64,000 nt of DNA from Lachnospiraceae bacterium (GTDB taxonomy: Bacteria; Bacillota; Clostridia; Lachnospirales; Lachnospiraceae). The notes under the pieces were generated by a model that saw nothing but the letters and a program-made list of their open reading frames with translations, had not been told where the DNA came from and searched no databases. Both the position numbers and the translations under genes were made by a program. Of the stretch, positions 9,047-17,201 are shown in pieces; position 1 is the first letter of the stretch, and each line of letters starts with the position of its first letter. The stretch is from NCBI GenBank assembly GCA_022792835.1, contig JAAWBT010000071.1:1-64000 (forward strand). Direction: 5' to 3'.

Positions 9047-9904
9047 TCAGAAGTGTTTCTCCCACCAGCCCTGCAGTTTCTCGCAGATCTGTTCCGGAGT
9101 CTTTACGGCCGGATCAATCGTCCACATCACTTCATTTCCAAAATATCCTTTGTAGCCGTTTTCGTCGAACTGAACCAGCATGGCGTCCAGATCCAGATCA
9201 CCCTCTCCGGGAATCCGATGCTCCCACGCCCCCGAAGGGAGAAGTCCCCCGTCCGTGTAATGGACATTGACCACCCGGTCTTTGCCGCAGATATCATAGA
9301 CATCCTGCACAGATTCCTTCGTCTGTGCCAGACACATCAGGTCAATGGTAACCGCCATGTTGTCTCGTCCGCAGTCACCGATCAACCGCATAATCTGCCT
9401 GTGGTCTGTAATGACTGTAATGTTCCTGGTCGTCGCCTCAAAGGTGATGGTAACCCCCTCCGTCTTCGCAATATCCGCCAGACGAACCATGGAGTCCACG
9501 GAGCGTTTCCACGCCTCATCTTCTTTTTCATCCGCCAGGGCATAACCGGGAAACACCAGAACGTAAGGGGCCCCAATCACTCCGGCTGTGCGGATCGCCC
9601 TTTCATAATACCGGAAGGTCCGAAGTCTGGCTGCCGGATTTGCCGCCGCCAGGTTCACCGGGTAAGCGCAGTTTTCCGGGTTGATCTCCCATACACTCAT
9701 GCCGTGGGTCTCCAGCTTATGCTTTAACACTTTCATATCCGCATAAGTAACGTCGTCCATGCAAAAGTGCGGCTCTGCCCCGTAAAATTCCAGCTTTTTT
9801 GCTCCCAGCCTCTCCAGGGAATCCAGAGCATAATCCAGCGAATACTTCGCAAAAGGAAAATTGGAGTGGATATACTGCTCTTTTTTCAGGTTTTTAAATA
9901 CCAT
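9047..9904 (-). CDS. Sugar isomerase/epimerase (TIM barrel, FrlC-like)
   Basis: A 285-residue TIM-barrel protein of the AP-endonuclease-2 / xylose-isomerase-like superfamily, resembling fructoselysine/psicose 3-epimerases. Candidate metal ligands are in TFEATT, TIDLMC, NVHYTDG and GNEVMW. The start at 9904 leaves 4 bp after the binding-protein stop codon and has GGAG 10 nt upstream. Co-expression with the binding lipoprotein, ahead of the internal terminator, suggests it acts early, perhaps converting the imported sugar. Substrate unknown. Confidence 0.82.
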   Translation of the reverse strand: MVFKNLKKEQYIHSNFPFAKYSLDYALDSLERLGAKKLEFYGAEPHFCMDDVTYADMKVLKHKLETHGMSVWEINPENCAYPVNLAAANPAARLRTFRYYERAIRTAGVIGAPYVLVFPGYALADEKEDEAWKRSVDSMVRLADIAKTEGVTITFEATTRNITVITDHRQIMRLIGDCGRDNMAVTIDLMCLAQTKESVQDVYDICGKDRVVNVHYTDGGLLPSGAWEHRIPGEGDLDLDAMLVQFDENGYKGYFGNEVMWTIDPAVKTPEQICEKLQGWWEKHF

Positions 9905-9908
9905 GAGA

Positions 9909-11054
9909 TTATTCTCCGTAAATATCCTCGCGAGTATACACGCCTGCCTCAATTACGTCATCAATGTTGTCTTTGGTGATCACTTTTCCTGCATAGTTGA
10001 AGAAGGGAATCTCCTCACCTTCACTATTGTTCTCAGTTGTCTCAAAATCATCCATGGTCAAATTGCCCAGGTAGTAATCAATACAGGTATTGATGAACTG
10101 CTCCGGATATTCGTTGCCGCTCTTAAGAACTGTAGAAACCTGTGTTCCTGCAACGATTCTCTGAAGAGCTACCAGATCACAGTCCTGTCCACATACAAGG
10201 ACTTTTCCTTCCAGGCCTGCATCTGTAAGCGCCTGGATCGCACCGCCTGCCAGACCGTCGTTCATACACAGGATTGCAGTCAGCTCCTCGCCGTAAGTAG
10301 CAATCCAGTTCTCTGCGTTGGACATAGCCACTGCCGGATCCCAGTTGGTGGCCCACTGCTCGCCGATCACTTCCACATCACATTTTGACATACTCTCGTG
10401 CATACCGTCATGGAATTTCTGAACGCCTGTGCCGCCTGCCGGATCGCCGTAAACATAGGCTACCTTGCCGCTGATGTTCATGTTGGCAATTGCCTCTGTG
10501 ATCTGCTTGCCGATGGCAAACTCTTCATTGCCGCCGGAAAGATCTGCATAGCACTCGCCGCTGGTGGCTTCGTAATAACAGACCAGAACGCCTGCATCGT
10601 GAGCTGCCTTCATGGCGTTGCTGATGGTCTCTTTCTCATTGCCGTTGGCGATCAGAATGTCGATCCCCTGAGAAACCATGTTCTCAATCTGGCTGGCCTG
10701 CTTCATGGCGTCATTCTCAGAAACCTGATAGATAAGCTTGATGCCCTGCTCTTCACAGACTTTCTCCATCACTTCCAGCTCTCTCACCCAGCGTTCCTCC
10801 TGAAGTGTCTTCCAGGACACGCCGATTACCAGCTCTTCTTTGGCTTTCTTCCCTTCTGTGCCAGCTGCCGCAGGAGTCTCTGCCGCACCTTCCGTGCCCT
10901 TTGTCTCAGCAGGAGCTTCCGTCGCTGCTTCGGTGTCTGCTTTTGTCGCCGCCTTGGTGTCTGCCTTTGTGTCGTCAGTCCCGCTGCCTCCGCAGGCTGC
11001 CAGGCCAAGCACCATCGCTCCGGCCAGGATCATGGAAATCAGTCTTTTCTTCAT
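9909..11054 (-). CDS. Sugar-binding lipoprotein of the ABC importer (ChvE/RbsB-like)
   Basis: A 381-residue secreted lipoprotein: basic N-terminus, hydrophobic stretch and lipobox LAAC (Cys21), then an Ala/Thr/Lys-rich low-complexity linker (about residues 25-70), then a periplasmic-binding-protein-like type I fold (NGNEKETISNAMKAAHDAGV; CMNDGLAGGAIQALTDAG). In Gram-positives such proteins are tethered to the outer face of the membrane and deliver sugar to the permease. It is the first gene after the operon promoter. The start at 11054 has GGAGG about 12 nt upstream. Confidence 0.92.
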   Translation of the reverse strand: MKKRLISMILAGAMVLGLAACGGSGTDDTKADTKAATKADTEAATEAPAETKGTEGAAETPAAAGTEGKKAKEELVIGVSWKTLQEERWVRELEVMEKVCEEQGIKLIYQVSENDAMKQASQIENMVSQGIDILIANGNEKETISNAMKAAHDAGVLVCYYEATSGECYADLSGGNEEFAIGKQITEAIANMNISGKVAYVYGDPAGGTGVQKFHDGMHESMSKCDVEVIGEQWATNWDPAVAMSNAENWIATYGEELTAILCMNDGLAGGAIQALTDAGLEGKVLVCGQDCDLVALQRIVAGTQVSTVLKSGNEYPEQFINTCIDYYLGNLTMDDFETTENNSEGEEIPFFNYAGKVITKDNIDDVIEAGVYTREDIYGE

Positions 11055-11111
11055 AGTTTTTTGTATCCTCCTTTTTTCATTTTGTACACCCTGTTTCTTG
11101 TACATGTCATA

Positions 11112-11140
11112 AATATACCTCGTCTTTTCTTATTTGTCAA
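11112..11140 (-). promoter_or_regulatory. Sigma-A promoter of the monosaccharide ABC operon
   Basis: On the minus strand, TTGACA (11135-11140), a 17-nt spacer and TATATT (11112-11117), about 58 bp upstream of the binding-protein start. Near-consensus housekeeping promoter. Confidence 0.8.
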
Positions 11141-11282
11141 CTAATATATATTATTTTTTCAAATTTATTTGATGTCTTTGCCTTTTCCCTCTTTTTCCCA
11201 TCCGTTTTTTTCCTGTTTTTTGTCAAAATTGATCTATGAATTCATTTTAGAACTTATATATCACAGATTTTCTTTTTCCCTC

Positions 11283-11311
11283 TTGCCTTTTTCCAACAAG
11301 CACCTTATAAT
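11283..11311 (+). promoter_or_regulatory. Sigma-A promoter of the GntR regulator gene
   Basis: TTGCCT (11283-11288), 17-nt spacer, TATAAT (11306-11311), about 78 bp before the start codon of the regulator. A palindrome overlaps the expected transcription start, suggesting autoregulation. Confidence 0.75.
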
Positions 11312-11388
11312 AATCTTATGAATATTTCATTTTTTCGCCTATTGATAGGATGACTTGAAATTAATATAAGGAAACAGGAGATAGTATC

Positions 11389-12072
11389 ATGTACAGCAAA
11401 CAGACAAACGCAGAAACTTTAAAAGAAGGTATCGTCGAATTGATCATCAAGCATTTAAAATCCGGAGAGAAGCTCCCATCAGAGAAAGAAATGATGCAGG
11501 CCTTCAATGTAAGCCGTACCAGCCTCCGGGAAGTTTTATCTGCCTATGAAGCCAACGGTATTTTGGAGTCCCGCCAGGGGAGCGGCTATTATGTCCAGAC
11601 CCCAAATATCAGCAAACAAATCTTAAACACCTGGTCCATCCTGCTTCACGCCACCCCCAATCTCTTTCTGGACCTTTTGGAGATCCGCCGAATCCTGGAG
11701 ATCCACTCTCTGCCCAGGGCCATCGAGCGCATCCGCACAGAACAGCTCCAGCACTTAAGCCAGCAGGTGGAGGCCATGAAAGCCAAAGCCCAGAGAGGAG
11801 AAGCCTTTGTGGCGGAAGACCGGCAGTTTCACCGGATTCTTTTTGAGAGCACCAACAACGTGTTTCTGGAACAGCTTCTCACCACCTTCTGGGATTTATT
11901 TGAGCAGTTTGAGGTCTATAAACAGCACGACAACCTGATTGAAGTGGCCGGACAGCACGAAAAGATCCTGAAAGCCTTTGCCAAACAGGACCTCTCCCTT
12001 TTAGACGAACTGTTCCAGGAGCAGTTCAATGATTCCCGCTACCAGGTGATGAAATCGCTGCTGAATCTGTGA
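11389..12072 (+). CDS. GntR/FadR-family transcriptional regulator
   Basis: A 227-residue one-component regulator. The N-terminal winged helix (about residues 25-70: LPSEKEMMQAFNVSRTSLRE, then GSGYYV) is followed by an all-helical FCD ligand-binding domain with likely metal ligands in EDRQFHRILFE and GQHEKILKAF. FCD regulators usually respond to organic acids, sugar acids or their derivatives, which fits the divergent sugar operon. It is probably the specific repressor of that operon and possibly of the dehydrogenase operon beyond it; this is inference from position. Confidence 0.88.
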   Translation: MYSKQTNAETLKEGIVELIIKHLKSGEKLPSEKEMMQAFNVSRTSLREVLSAYEANGILESRQGSGYYVQTPNISKQILNTWSILLHATPNLFLDLLEIRRILEIHSLPRAIERIRTEQLQHLSQQVEAMKAKAQRGEAFVAEDRQFHRILFESTNNVFLEQLLTTFWDLFEQFEVYKQHDNLIEVAGQHEKILKAFAKQDLSLLDELFQEQFNDSRYQVMKSLLNL

Positions 12073-12094
12073 CCAATATCCCGTAACGACAGCC

Positions 12095-12144
12095 AACACC
12101 GCCGCACAGTGAATGTAAATATCCTCTGTGCGGCGGTGTTTTTT
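12095..12144 (+). terminator. Rho-independent terminator of the GntR gene
   Basis: A perfect 15-bp stem (AACACCGCCGCACAG at 12095-12109, complement at 12126-12140), a 16-nt loop and a run of six T ending the element. Very strong for plus-strand transcription. Confidence 0.92.
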
Positions 12145-12188
12145 ATCATGAATCTTCTGTCAGCCTCAAGCTTCGCAATCACATGGTT

Positions 12189-13637
12189 TTATTTTCTCTC
12201 ATTGAAGGCATATCGGAACACAATGGACTTTAACTGTGTCACCTCGTCCATGACTTTGGAGAGGGATTCCCGGCTGTTGCCGCTCATCTTCTTTCCTCCG
12301 CCAAAGGGAAGCTCCGCCGCCCGGAAGTTGCCGGAGCCGTTGATGGCGATGTGGCCCGTTTTCAGGCGTTTCGCCGTCTGCAGGCAGGTATAGATATCCC
12401 TGGAGAAAAGCCCGCCGCCCAGGCCGTAGTGGGACTGGTTGGCAATGGCCACCGCCTCGTCCACCGTATCGAAGCCGATGACCGGCCACACAGGGCCAAA
12501 CACTTCCATATCTTTTGCAATATCCATATCCGGTGTCACATCTGTCAGGATTGTCGGGTCATAGAAGGCGCCGTTCCGCTTTCCGCCCCTTGCCAGCTTT
12601 GCTCCCTGGGAGATAGTCAGGTTCACCTGTTCTTCCACCGTTTTCGCAGCCCGCTCCCCGATCATGGGCCCCATATTCACCTTCGGATCCATGGGATCGC
12701 CGATGACCAGCTTGTCAAGTTCTGCAGAAAGCCGTTTTACAAACTCCTCCTTTAAGGAATTATGGATCAGGAATCGCTTGGAGCCGGTACAGCACTGGCG
12801 GTTGTTTCTTGCCTGGTCCTCTGCCTCCTTGATGACCAGATCCATATCTGCGTCTGCAAACACAATAAAAGGATCATTTCCGCCCAGCTCAAATTTGTAA
12901 TCCGTCAGGTTCTTGGCCGCCGTGGCCGCGATACTTAACCCCGCTTCTGTACTCCCGGTGAAGTTTACGCAGGCGATCCTGGGATCGCCGGAGAGCAAGT
13001 CGCCCACCACAGAGCCTTTTCCTGTCAGGCACTGGGCCACCCCTGCCGGAAGCCCTGCCTCGTGGAGCATCTCGTGGAGAACCAGAAGGGTCATGGGGTC
13101 ATAGGAGGGCGCCTTCACCACAATGGTATTTCCCGCCGCCAAAGCTGCCGCTGTCTTAAAGGCCCAGATGGCCGGAGGGAAATTGTAGGGGATGATGCAG
13201 GCCAGGGTCCCCAAAGGCTCATGGATCGTGAGCTGCAGATCGTCGTCGTATCCCGGCTCCGTACCGATGGGCATGGTACTCCCATAATAGTGAAGGGCCA
13301 CATCGCAGGCTCCCCGGTACACGTAAGCCACTGAATCCAGCTCCCACACCGCCTCTTTCATATAGGGCTTTCCAGCTTCCTTCGCGAGAATCTCTCCCAG
13401 CCAAAGCCGCCTCTCCATCACCAGGTCGGCAAACTTACGCAGGATTACACACCGCTCCCGCACCGGAAGAGCCGCCCATACCTCCTGGGCCGCAAAAGCT
13501 CCGTCCACCGCTCTGGCAACATCCTCTGCCGTGGCGGAGGGTACTGTATCAATCACCGTAAGATTTGCAGGATTTACCACATTCTGGACTTTTCCGTCAG
13601 AAGAATCCGTCTTTGTTCCGTTAATGATCATCTGCAT
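12189..13637 (-). CDS. NAD(P)-dependent aldehyde dehydrogenase
   Basis: A 482-residue aldehyde dehydrogenase superfamily enzyme. Catalytic Cys lies in NNRQCCTGSKRF (about residue 280) and the general-base Glu in FELGGNDP (about 250); the coenzyme-binding IPYNFP and FTGSTEAG motifs are intact. Likely oxidises a small or sugar-derived aldehyde (lactaldehyde, glycolaldehyde or similar) to its acid. Last gene of a three-gene operon after a zinc dehydrogenase and a PfkB kinase. The ATG at 13637 follows AGGAGG by 8 nt. Closely similar in layout to the second aldehyde dehydrogenase at 17202, suggesting paralogues. Confidence 0.92.
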   Translation of the reverse strand: MQMIINGTKTDSSDGKVQNVVNPANLTVIDTVPSATAEDVARAVDGAFAAQEVWAALPVRERCVILRKFADLVMERRLWLGEILAKEAGKPYMKEAVWELDSVAYVYRGACDVALHYYGSTMPIGTEPGYDDDLQLTIHEPLGTLACIIPYNFPPAIWAFKTAAALAAGNTIVVKAPSYDPMTLLVLHEMLHEAGLPAGVAQCLTGKGSVVGDLLSGDPRIACVNFTGSTEAGLSIAATAAKNLTDYKFELGGNDPFIVFADADMDLVIKEAEDQARNNRQCCTGSKRFLIHNSLKEEFVKRLSAELDKLVIGDPMDPKVNMGPMIGERAAKTVEEQVNLTISQGAKLARGGKRNGAFYDPTILTDVTPDMDIAKDMEVFGPVWPVIGFDTVDEAVAIANQSHYGLGGGLFSRDIYTCLQTAKRLKTGHIAINGSGNFRAAELPFGGGKKMSGNSRESLSKVMDEVTQLKSIVFRYAFNERK

Positions 13638-13675
13638 AATAAATTCCTCCTTTTCTTCATGCAGCGGCAGCCTAA

Positions 13676-14614
13676 TTATCTGTGAGAAGCCAGATACTCT
13701 TCCACCTGCCGTTTACTTTTTATGGCTCCGTTGGCCCCGTACTGCCCGATGGCAATCGCCGCAGCGGCAGAGCCGAAATACAACGCTTCCTTAAGCTCCA
13801 TCCCGTCGGCCAGGCCTGTAATAAAACCGGCCACAAAATTATCTCCGCCGCCCAGGGTGTCCACCACCTTCTCCGCTATGGTTCCCACCCGGAAGCTCCG
13901 CCCCTTGGAGCTGGCAAAGACGCCCTTATCCCCCATTTTGAGAACCACATTTTTTACTCCCCGCCGGTGAAATTCTTCTGCAATCTCCTCCGGAGTATCC
14001 TTCCCGGTAAAGTAAGAGGCTTCATGGAGGCTGGGCACCAGATAGTCGATCTGCCTCATAGCGCCTGCAATATCTTCTAGAGACATCTGAGACTGATCCA
14101 GGACCATGTCTGCCACGGTAATGGCTCCCGCCTTTTTTGCTTCCGCAAAAAGTCCGGTTAAATCCTCGTCTCTCTGCCCTCTGCTCCAGAAAAGGCTTGC
14201 CACACAGACCACCTTGGCCCCGGTAAAATCAATGTCAAACACCTTGGTACTGTATCGCATATTGCCCGCAGCCCCGTCCCTGAGCGTCATGCAGCCGTGC
14301 TCCCCACCGGATCCCACTGTCACCACCGTAGCAGTTGTGGCATGTTCTTTATCCCTGACAATCCCATCCGTCCGGATTCCACATCCATCCACAATGCCCA
14401 GAAAAGCATTTCCCAGGGCATCCTCCCCGATCATGGTGTAGAGCCTCACATCATTTCCCATGGCCGCAAGCCCCACGGCCTCATTGACCGCGTCCCCGCC
14501 TGCATACATGTTGATGGTCTCGGCAAACTGGGTCATGCCGTCCGGCGTCCTCTCCGGGCCGTTTTTGACAATGATGTCCACCACCGCATTGCCGACACAT
14601 ATGATCTTATTCAT
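13676..14614 (-). CDS. PfkB-family carbohydrate kinase
   Basis: A 312-residue ribokinase-like sugar kinase. PfkB signature 1 is around GGDAVNEAVGLAAMG and signature 2 around VVDTLGGGDNFVAGF with the catalytic Asp (GGGD where GAGD is more usual). Family members phosphorylate fructose, ribose, KDG, adenosine or related substrates with ATP; the substrate here is not predictable, although a 2-keto-3-deoxy sugar acid or a ketose would suit the neighbours. Start at 14614 (MNKIICVG), 8 nt after AGGAGG; the ATG six bases upstream is too close to that site. Confidence 0.9.
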   Translation of the reverse strand: MNKIICVGNAVVDIIVKNGPERTPDGMTQFAETINMYAGGDAVNEAVGLAAMGNDVRLYTMIGEDALGNAFLGIVDGCGIRTDGIVRDKEHATTATVVTVGSGGEHGCMTLRDGAAGNMRYSTKVFDIDFTGAKVVCVASLFWSRGQRDEDLTGLFAEAKKAGAITVADMVLDQSQMSLEDIAGAMRQIDYLVPSLHEASYFTGKDTPEEIAEEFHRRGVKNVVLKMGDKGVFASSKGRSFRVGTIAEKVVDTLGGGDNFVAGFITGLADGMELKEALYFGSAAAAIAIGQYGANGAIKSKRQVEEYLASHR

Positions 14615-14667
14615 CCCCATTTCCTCCTGTCCATAAACTCTGCCGGACCCTGGCCTATCCGGGCTTT

Positions 14668-15711
14668 TTAATCTTCTGCGATCTTCAATACCGCCTTCAC
14701 CATGGACTCTTTCTCGTTGATGCAGGCTTCGAACGCCTCCATAGCCTCGTCCAGCGGATAAGTCCTGGAAATAATCTCTTTTACCGGAATTCTCCCGGCT
14801 GAGATCGCCTCCAGACAAGTAGGATACACATTGCGGTAGCGGAAATTAGACAGAAGGGTCAGCTCTTTATCGCACATCTTCTGCAGGTTCAAGGAAGTCT
14901 CGCCAACCACGTTCCCCACCAGCATAATCGTCCCCCCCTTCTTACAGATATGGATGGCCGACTCTGCTGTGTGGCGGTTCCCTGCTGTCTCGAATACAAA
15001 ATCCGGCCCGATCCCGTCATAATATTTGAGAATTTCCTTCACCGCGTCTTTGCCGGAAGTGTTGATGGCGCGGGTCGCCCCAAGTTCCAGAGCCTTATTC
15101 AAACGGATGTCAAAAAGGTCCACAGCCGTAATATCCGTGATGCCGGCGGCCTTTAGAGACATGATGGTCACCAGGCCGATACAGCCTGTCCCCAAGACCA
15201 CCGCCGCCCCTCCCACCTGGATGCCGGAGCGTACCACCGCGTTCATGCCCACCGCCAGGGGCTCCACCAGCGCGCCCTCCATGGTGGAAACATTCTCCGG
15301 AAGCTTAAAGCACAGCTCTGCCGGGTGGGTCACATATTCCCGCATGGCTCCCTTTGTCGGCGGCGCTGAGAGAAATTCCATATTTTTACACAGGTTATAT
15401 TTCCCTTTTTTGCACCATTCACATTTTCCGCAGAAGGTTCCCGGTTCCACGCAGACCTTATCTCCTACCTTTAAGTCTTCCACTCCCTCCGCTGTCTCAA
15501 TCACAGTTCCCGCAAATTCGTGGCCCACAATGAAGGGATAGATGTCTGGATAAAACGCTTCCTCCAGATTCATATAATGGTGGACATCCGACCCGCAGAT
15601 GCCGCAGTATTCCACCTTCACTTTCACATAGCCCGGCTTTAACTTTGGCATGTCAGAGTCCATCACCTTCATGCTTCTTTTGTCTAATATGTACGCCGCC
15701 TTGTTTACCAT
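14668..15711 (-). CDS. Zinc-binding polyol/alcohol dehydrogenase (sorbitol dehydrogenase-like)
   Basis: A 347-residue medium-chain dehydrogenase with catalytic-zinc motifs CGICGSDVHH and GHEFAGTV, structural-zinc cluster CGKCEWCKKGKYNLC and Rossmann motif VLGTGCIGLV. Sorbitol/xylitol/L-threonine dehydrogenase-like; it probably oxidises a polyol or sugar secondary alcohol. First gene of the operon with the PfkB kinase and an aldehyde dehydrogenase, behind a strong promoter at 15773-15801. Start codon 7 nt after AGGAGG. Confidence 0.9.
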   Translation of the reverse strand: MVNKAAYILDKRSMKVMDSDMPKLKPGYVKVKVEYCGICGSDVHHYMNLEEAFYPDIYPFIVGHEFAGTVIETAEGVEDLKVGDKVCVEPGTFCGKCEWCKKGKYNLCKNMEFLSAPPTKGAMREYVTHPAELCFKLPENVSTMEGALVEPLAVGMNAVVRSGIQVGGAAVVLGTGCIGLVTIMSLKAAGITDITAVDLFDIRLNKALELGATRAINTSGKDAVKEILKYYDGIGPDFVFETAGNRHTAESAIHICKKGGTIMLVGNVVGETSLNLQKMCDKELTLLSNFRYRNVYPTCLEAISAGRIPVKEIISRTYPLDEAMEAFEACINEKESMVKAVLKIAED

Positions 15712-15772
15712 GTTACCGCCTCCTGGATTCTTCCTAGTTTTTTCAGGTTCCGTCTCCGTTCCCTATGGTTTC

Positions 15773-15801
15773 ATAATATCTTATTTTGTCAGATTGGTCA
15801 A
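15773..15801 (-). promoter_or_regulatory. Sigma-A promoter of the dehydrogenase-kinase operon
   Basis: On the minus strand TTGACC (15796-15801), 17-nt spacer, TATTAT (15773-15778), about 62 bp before the start codon at 15711. Confidence 0.75.
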
Positions 15802-15886
15802 CTATTTATCCGATTATTTTTTATATTTATCGTATGTATTTTTTTCTATCTTATATATTCATTGACTTTTTCCATATTCTGTTTAT

Positions 15887-15921
15887 AAAAACTCATGATC
15901 CATCTTCTAAATCCTCATGAG
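15887..15921 (-). terminator. Probable terminator of the Gfo/Idh/MocA gene
   Basis: On the minus strand a 7-bp stem (CTCATGA with TCATGAG, arms 15915-15921 and 15892-15898) that begins inside the last codons and stop, a 16-nt loop, then TTTTT. Short stem, so only moderate confidence. Confidence 0.45.
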
Positions 15922-16997
15922 AGCACTCCTGACTCTACCCTTTCAAAACCCCCGCTTTTTCCGCTTTTCATAATCGTTTCAATGACATCCAGCACATGAT
16001 ATGCCTGTTCTTTATTGGCCGGATGTTCTCCCCCGCACAAAATCGCCGCCGCCATTTCAGATACCCCCAGGCCTCTGCTGTTCTCAGAATAGGGCAGACC
16101 ATAATCCGGCACAAATGGTCTTTTTGACGTATGTACCCCATCCGGTATAACCTCAACCTTCCCTCCAAAGCAGTCCGGATTCGCCAATTTCAAAATCCCC
16201 TTTGTTCCATAAATATAAAACACAGACAAGTCTCTCTCGATGCTGTCCCCGTTTAACATCAGGTTCCCGGTTATCCCGCTTCCCATTTCCAGAAGAGCCG
16301 TCACCTGGCTTTCACCCGGATAATGAAATTCTGTTCCATATTCCTCACTGTCTCTGTCTGCATTGATGCGAAACTCCTTCCGATTTTTTACCATCGCAAA
16401 GGCTCCTTTTACCGGCCCCAGCAATTCCACAATTGCAGTCAGGTAATATACCCCGTAATCATAACAGATTCCGCTTCCCGGCAGCCTGAGAAACGCAAAC
16501 CGCCCGGCCTGATAATCCAGATTCCTGTTGGCGGCGATCTGAAACGAAGTCACCTCACCAATCAGCCCCTCCTCCATCGCCTTTTTCGCCGACTGCAGCC
16601 CGCTCCCCAAAAAGGTATCTGGCGCCGCTCCCAGATACAGCCCCTTTTCATCCGCCAGTTTTAAAAGTTCTCTGGCCTCTGACAGTTGTGCTGTCATGGT
16701 TTTTTCTGTATATACATGCTTCCCGGCTTCCAACGCCTTACGGATCAAAAGATAATGGGTCGGCACAGGTGTCAGAATCACAATCAGCCGGATTTCGGAA
16801 TTTTTCAGTATTTCCTCATAAGTACAGGCGCAAATTCCAAACTGCCCCGCCCTTTTCTTTGCACTTTCTATATGTCTGGCACAGCAGGCAGCTACCTCCA
16901 GATTGTCAAATTTTTCAATCATGTTTTTCAGATAAATCTCGCTGATCGCCCCACAGCCTGCCACTGCTGTCTTTATTCTGTTTTTCTGCTCCGCCAC
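15915..16997 (-). CDS. Gfo/Idh/MocA-family oxidoreductase
   Basis: A 360-residue NAD(P)-dependent dehydrogenase of the glucose-fructose oxidoreductase / myo-inositol dehydrogenase family. The Rossmann motif AVAGCGAISEIYL is at the N-terminus, and the family's EKP-type motif reads HVYTEKTM. Substrates in this family are sugars, inositols and pseudo-oligosaccharides. I assign a GTG start at 16997, 7 nt after GGAGAG; the open frame extends 52 codons further through AT-rich promoter DNA. It is divergent from the aldehyde dehydrogenase gene at 17202 and separated from the operon to its left by a promoter and probable terminator. Confidence 0.85.
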   Translation of the reverse strand: MAEQKNRIKTAVAGCGAISEIYLKNMIEKFDNLEVAACCARHIESAKKRAGQFGICACTYEEILKNSEIRLIVILTPVPTHYLLIRKALEAGKHVYTEKTMTAQLSEARELLKLADEKGLYLGAAPDTFLGSGLQSAKKAMEEGLIGEVTSFQIAANRNLDYQAGRFAFLRLPGSGICYDYGVYYLTAIVELLGPVKGAFAMVKNRKEFRINADRDSEEYGTEFHYPGESQVTALLEMGSGITGNLMLNGDSIERDLSVFYIYGTKGILKLANPDCFGGKVEVIPDGVHTSKRPFVPDYGLPYSENSRGLGVSEMAAAILCGGEHPANKEQAYHVLDVIETIMKSGKSGGFERVESGVLS

Positions 16998-17018
16998 TTC
17001 GTTTCTCTCCTGTTTCCA

Positions 17019-17047
17019 TCTATTATTATAATATTTATAATAATAGA
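17019..17047. repeat. Perfect 13-bp inverted repeat, probable operator
   Basis: TCTATTATTATAA, 3-nt centre, TTATAATAATAGA. It lies 22-50 bp upstream of the Gfo/Idh/MocA start codon in the divergent promoter region. The AT-only composition and long perfect arms suggest a repressor-binding site rather than a terminator. No regulator gene is adjacent, so the binding protein is unknown. Confidence 0.5.
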
Positions 17048-17061
17048 GATATATTTGTTTT

Positions 17062-17090
17062 ATATTACCTCCATCGCCTACAAATGTCAA
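17062..17090 (-). promoter_or_regulatory. Possible promoter of the Gfo/Idh/MocA gene
   Basis: On the minus strand TTGACA (17085-17090), 17-nt spacer, TAATAT (17062-17067). The -35 box is perfect and the -10 weak. The palindrome at 17019-17047 would lie within the early transcribed region. Confidence 0.4.
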
Positions 17091-17112
17091 TTGAAAAGCC
17101 TTGATTTTCCTG

Positions 17113-17141
17113 TTGAAATATAGGAATTTCTCTGATATAAT
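17113..17141 (+). promoter_or_regulatory. Sigma-A promoter of the aldehyde dehydrogenase - zinc dehydrogenase pair
   Basis: TTGAAA (17113-17118), 17-nt spacer, TATAAT (17136-17141), followed by an AT-rich leader of about 55 nt to the start at 17202. Confidence 0.8.
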
Positions 17142-17201
17142 TTTTTTAATCATATTTATTATTATATTTAAAATAATGTATCAAATAAAGGAGTGAATTC
17201 T

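Larger units (their letters stand above)
11055..11388. promoter_or_regulatory. Divergent control region with ATGAA/TTCAT palindromes
   Basis: A 334-bp T-rich gap between the ABC operon and the GntR regulator gene. Besides the two promoters it holds two palindromes with the same half-sites: ATGAATTCAT at 11236-11245 and ATGAATATTTCAT at 11318-11330, the latter just downstream of the regulator's -10 box, a typical repressor position. These are candidate operators for the GntR protein. The FadR-type TGGT-N3-ACCA consensus was not found. Confidence 0.4.

Noticed and set aside
12095-12144. Bidirectional terminator also serving the aldehyde dehydrogenase gene
   Set aside because: The minus-strand side of the stem has no T-run, so it is called for the plus strand only.
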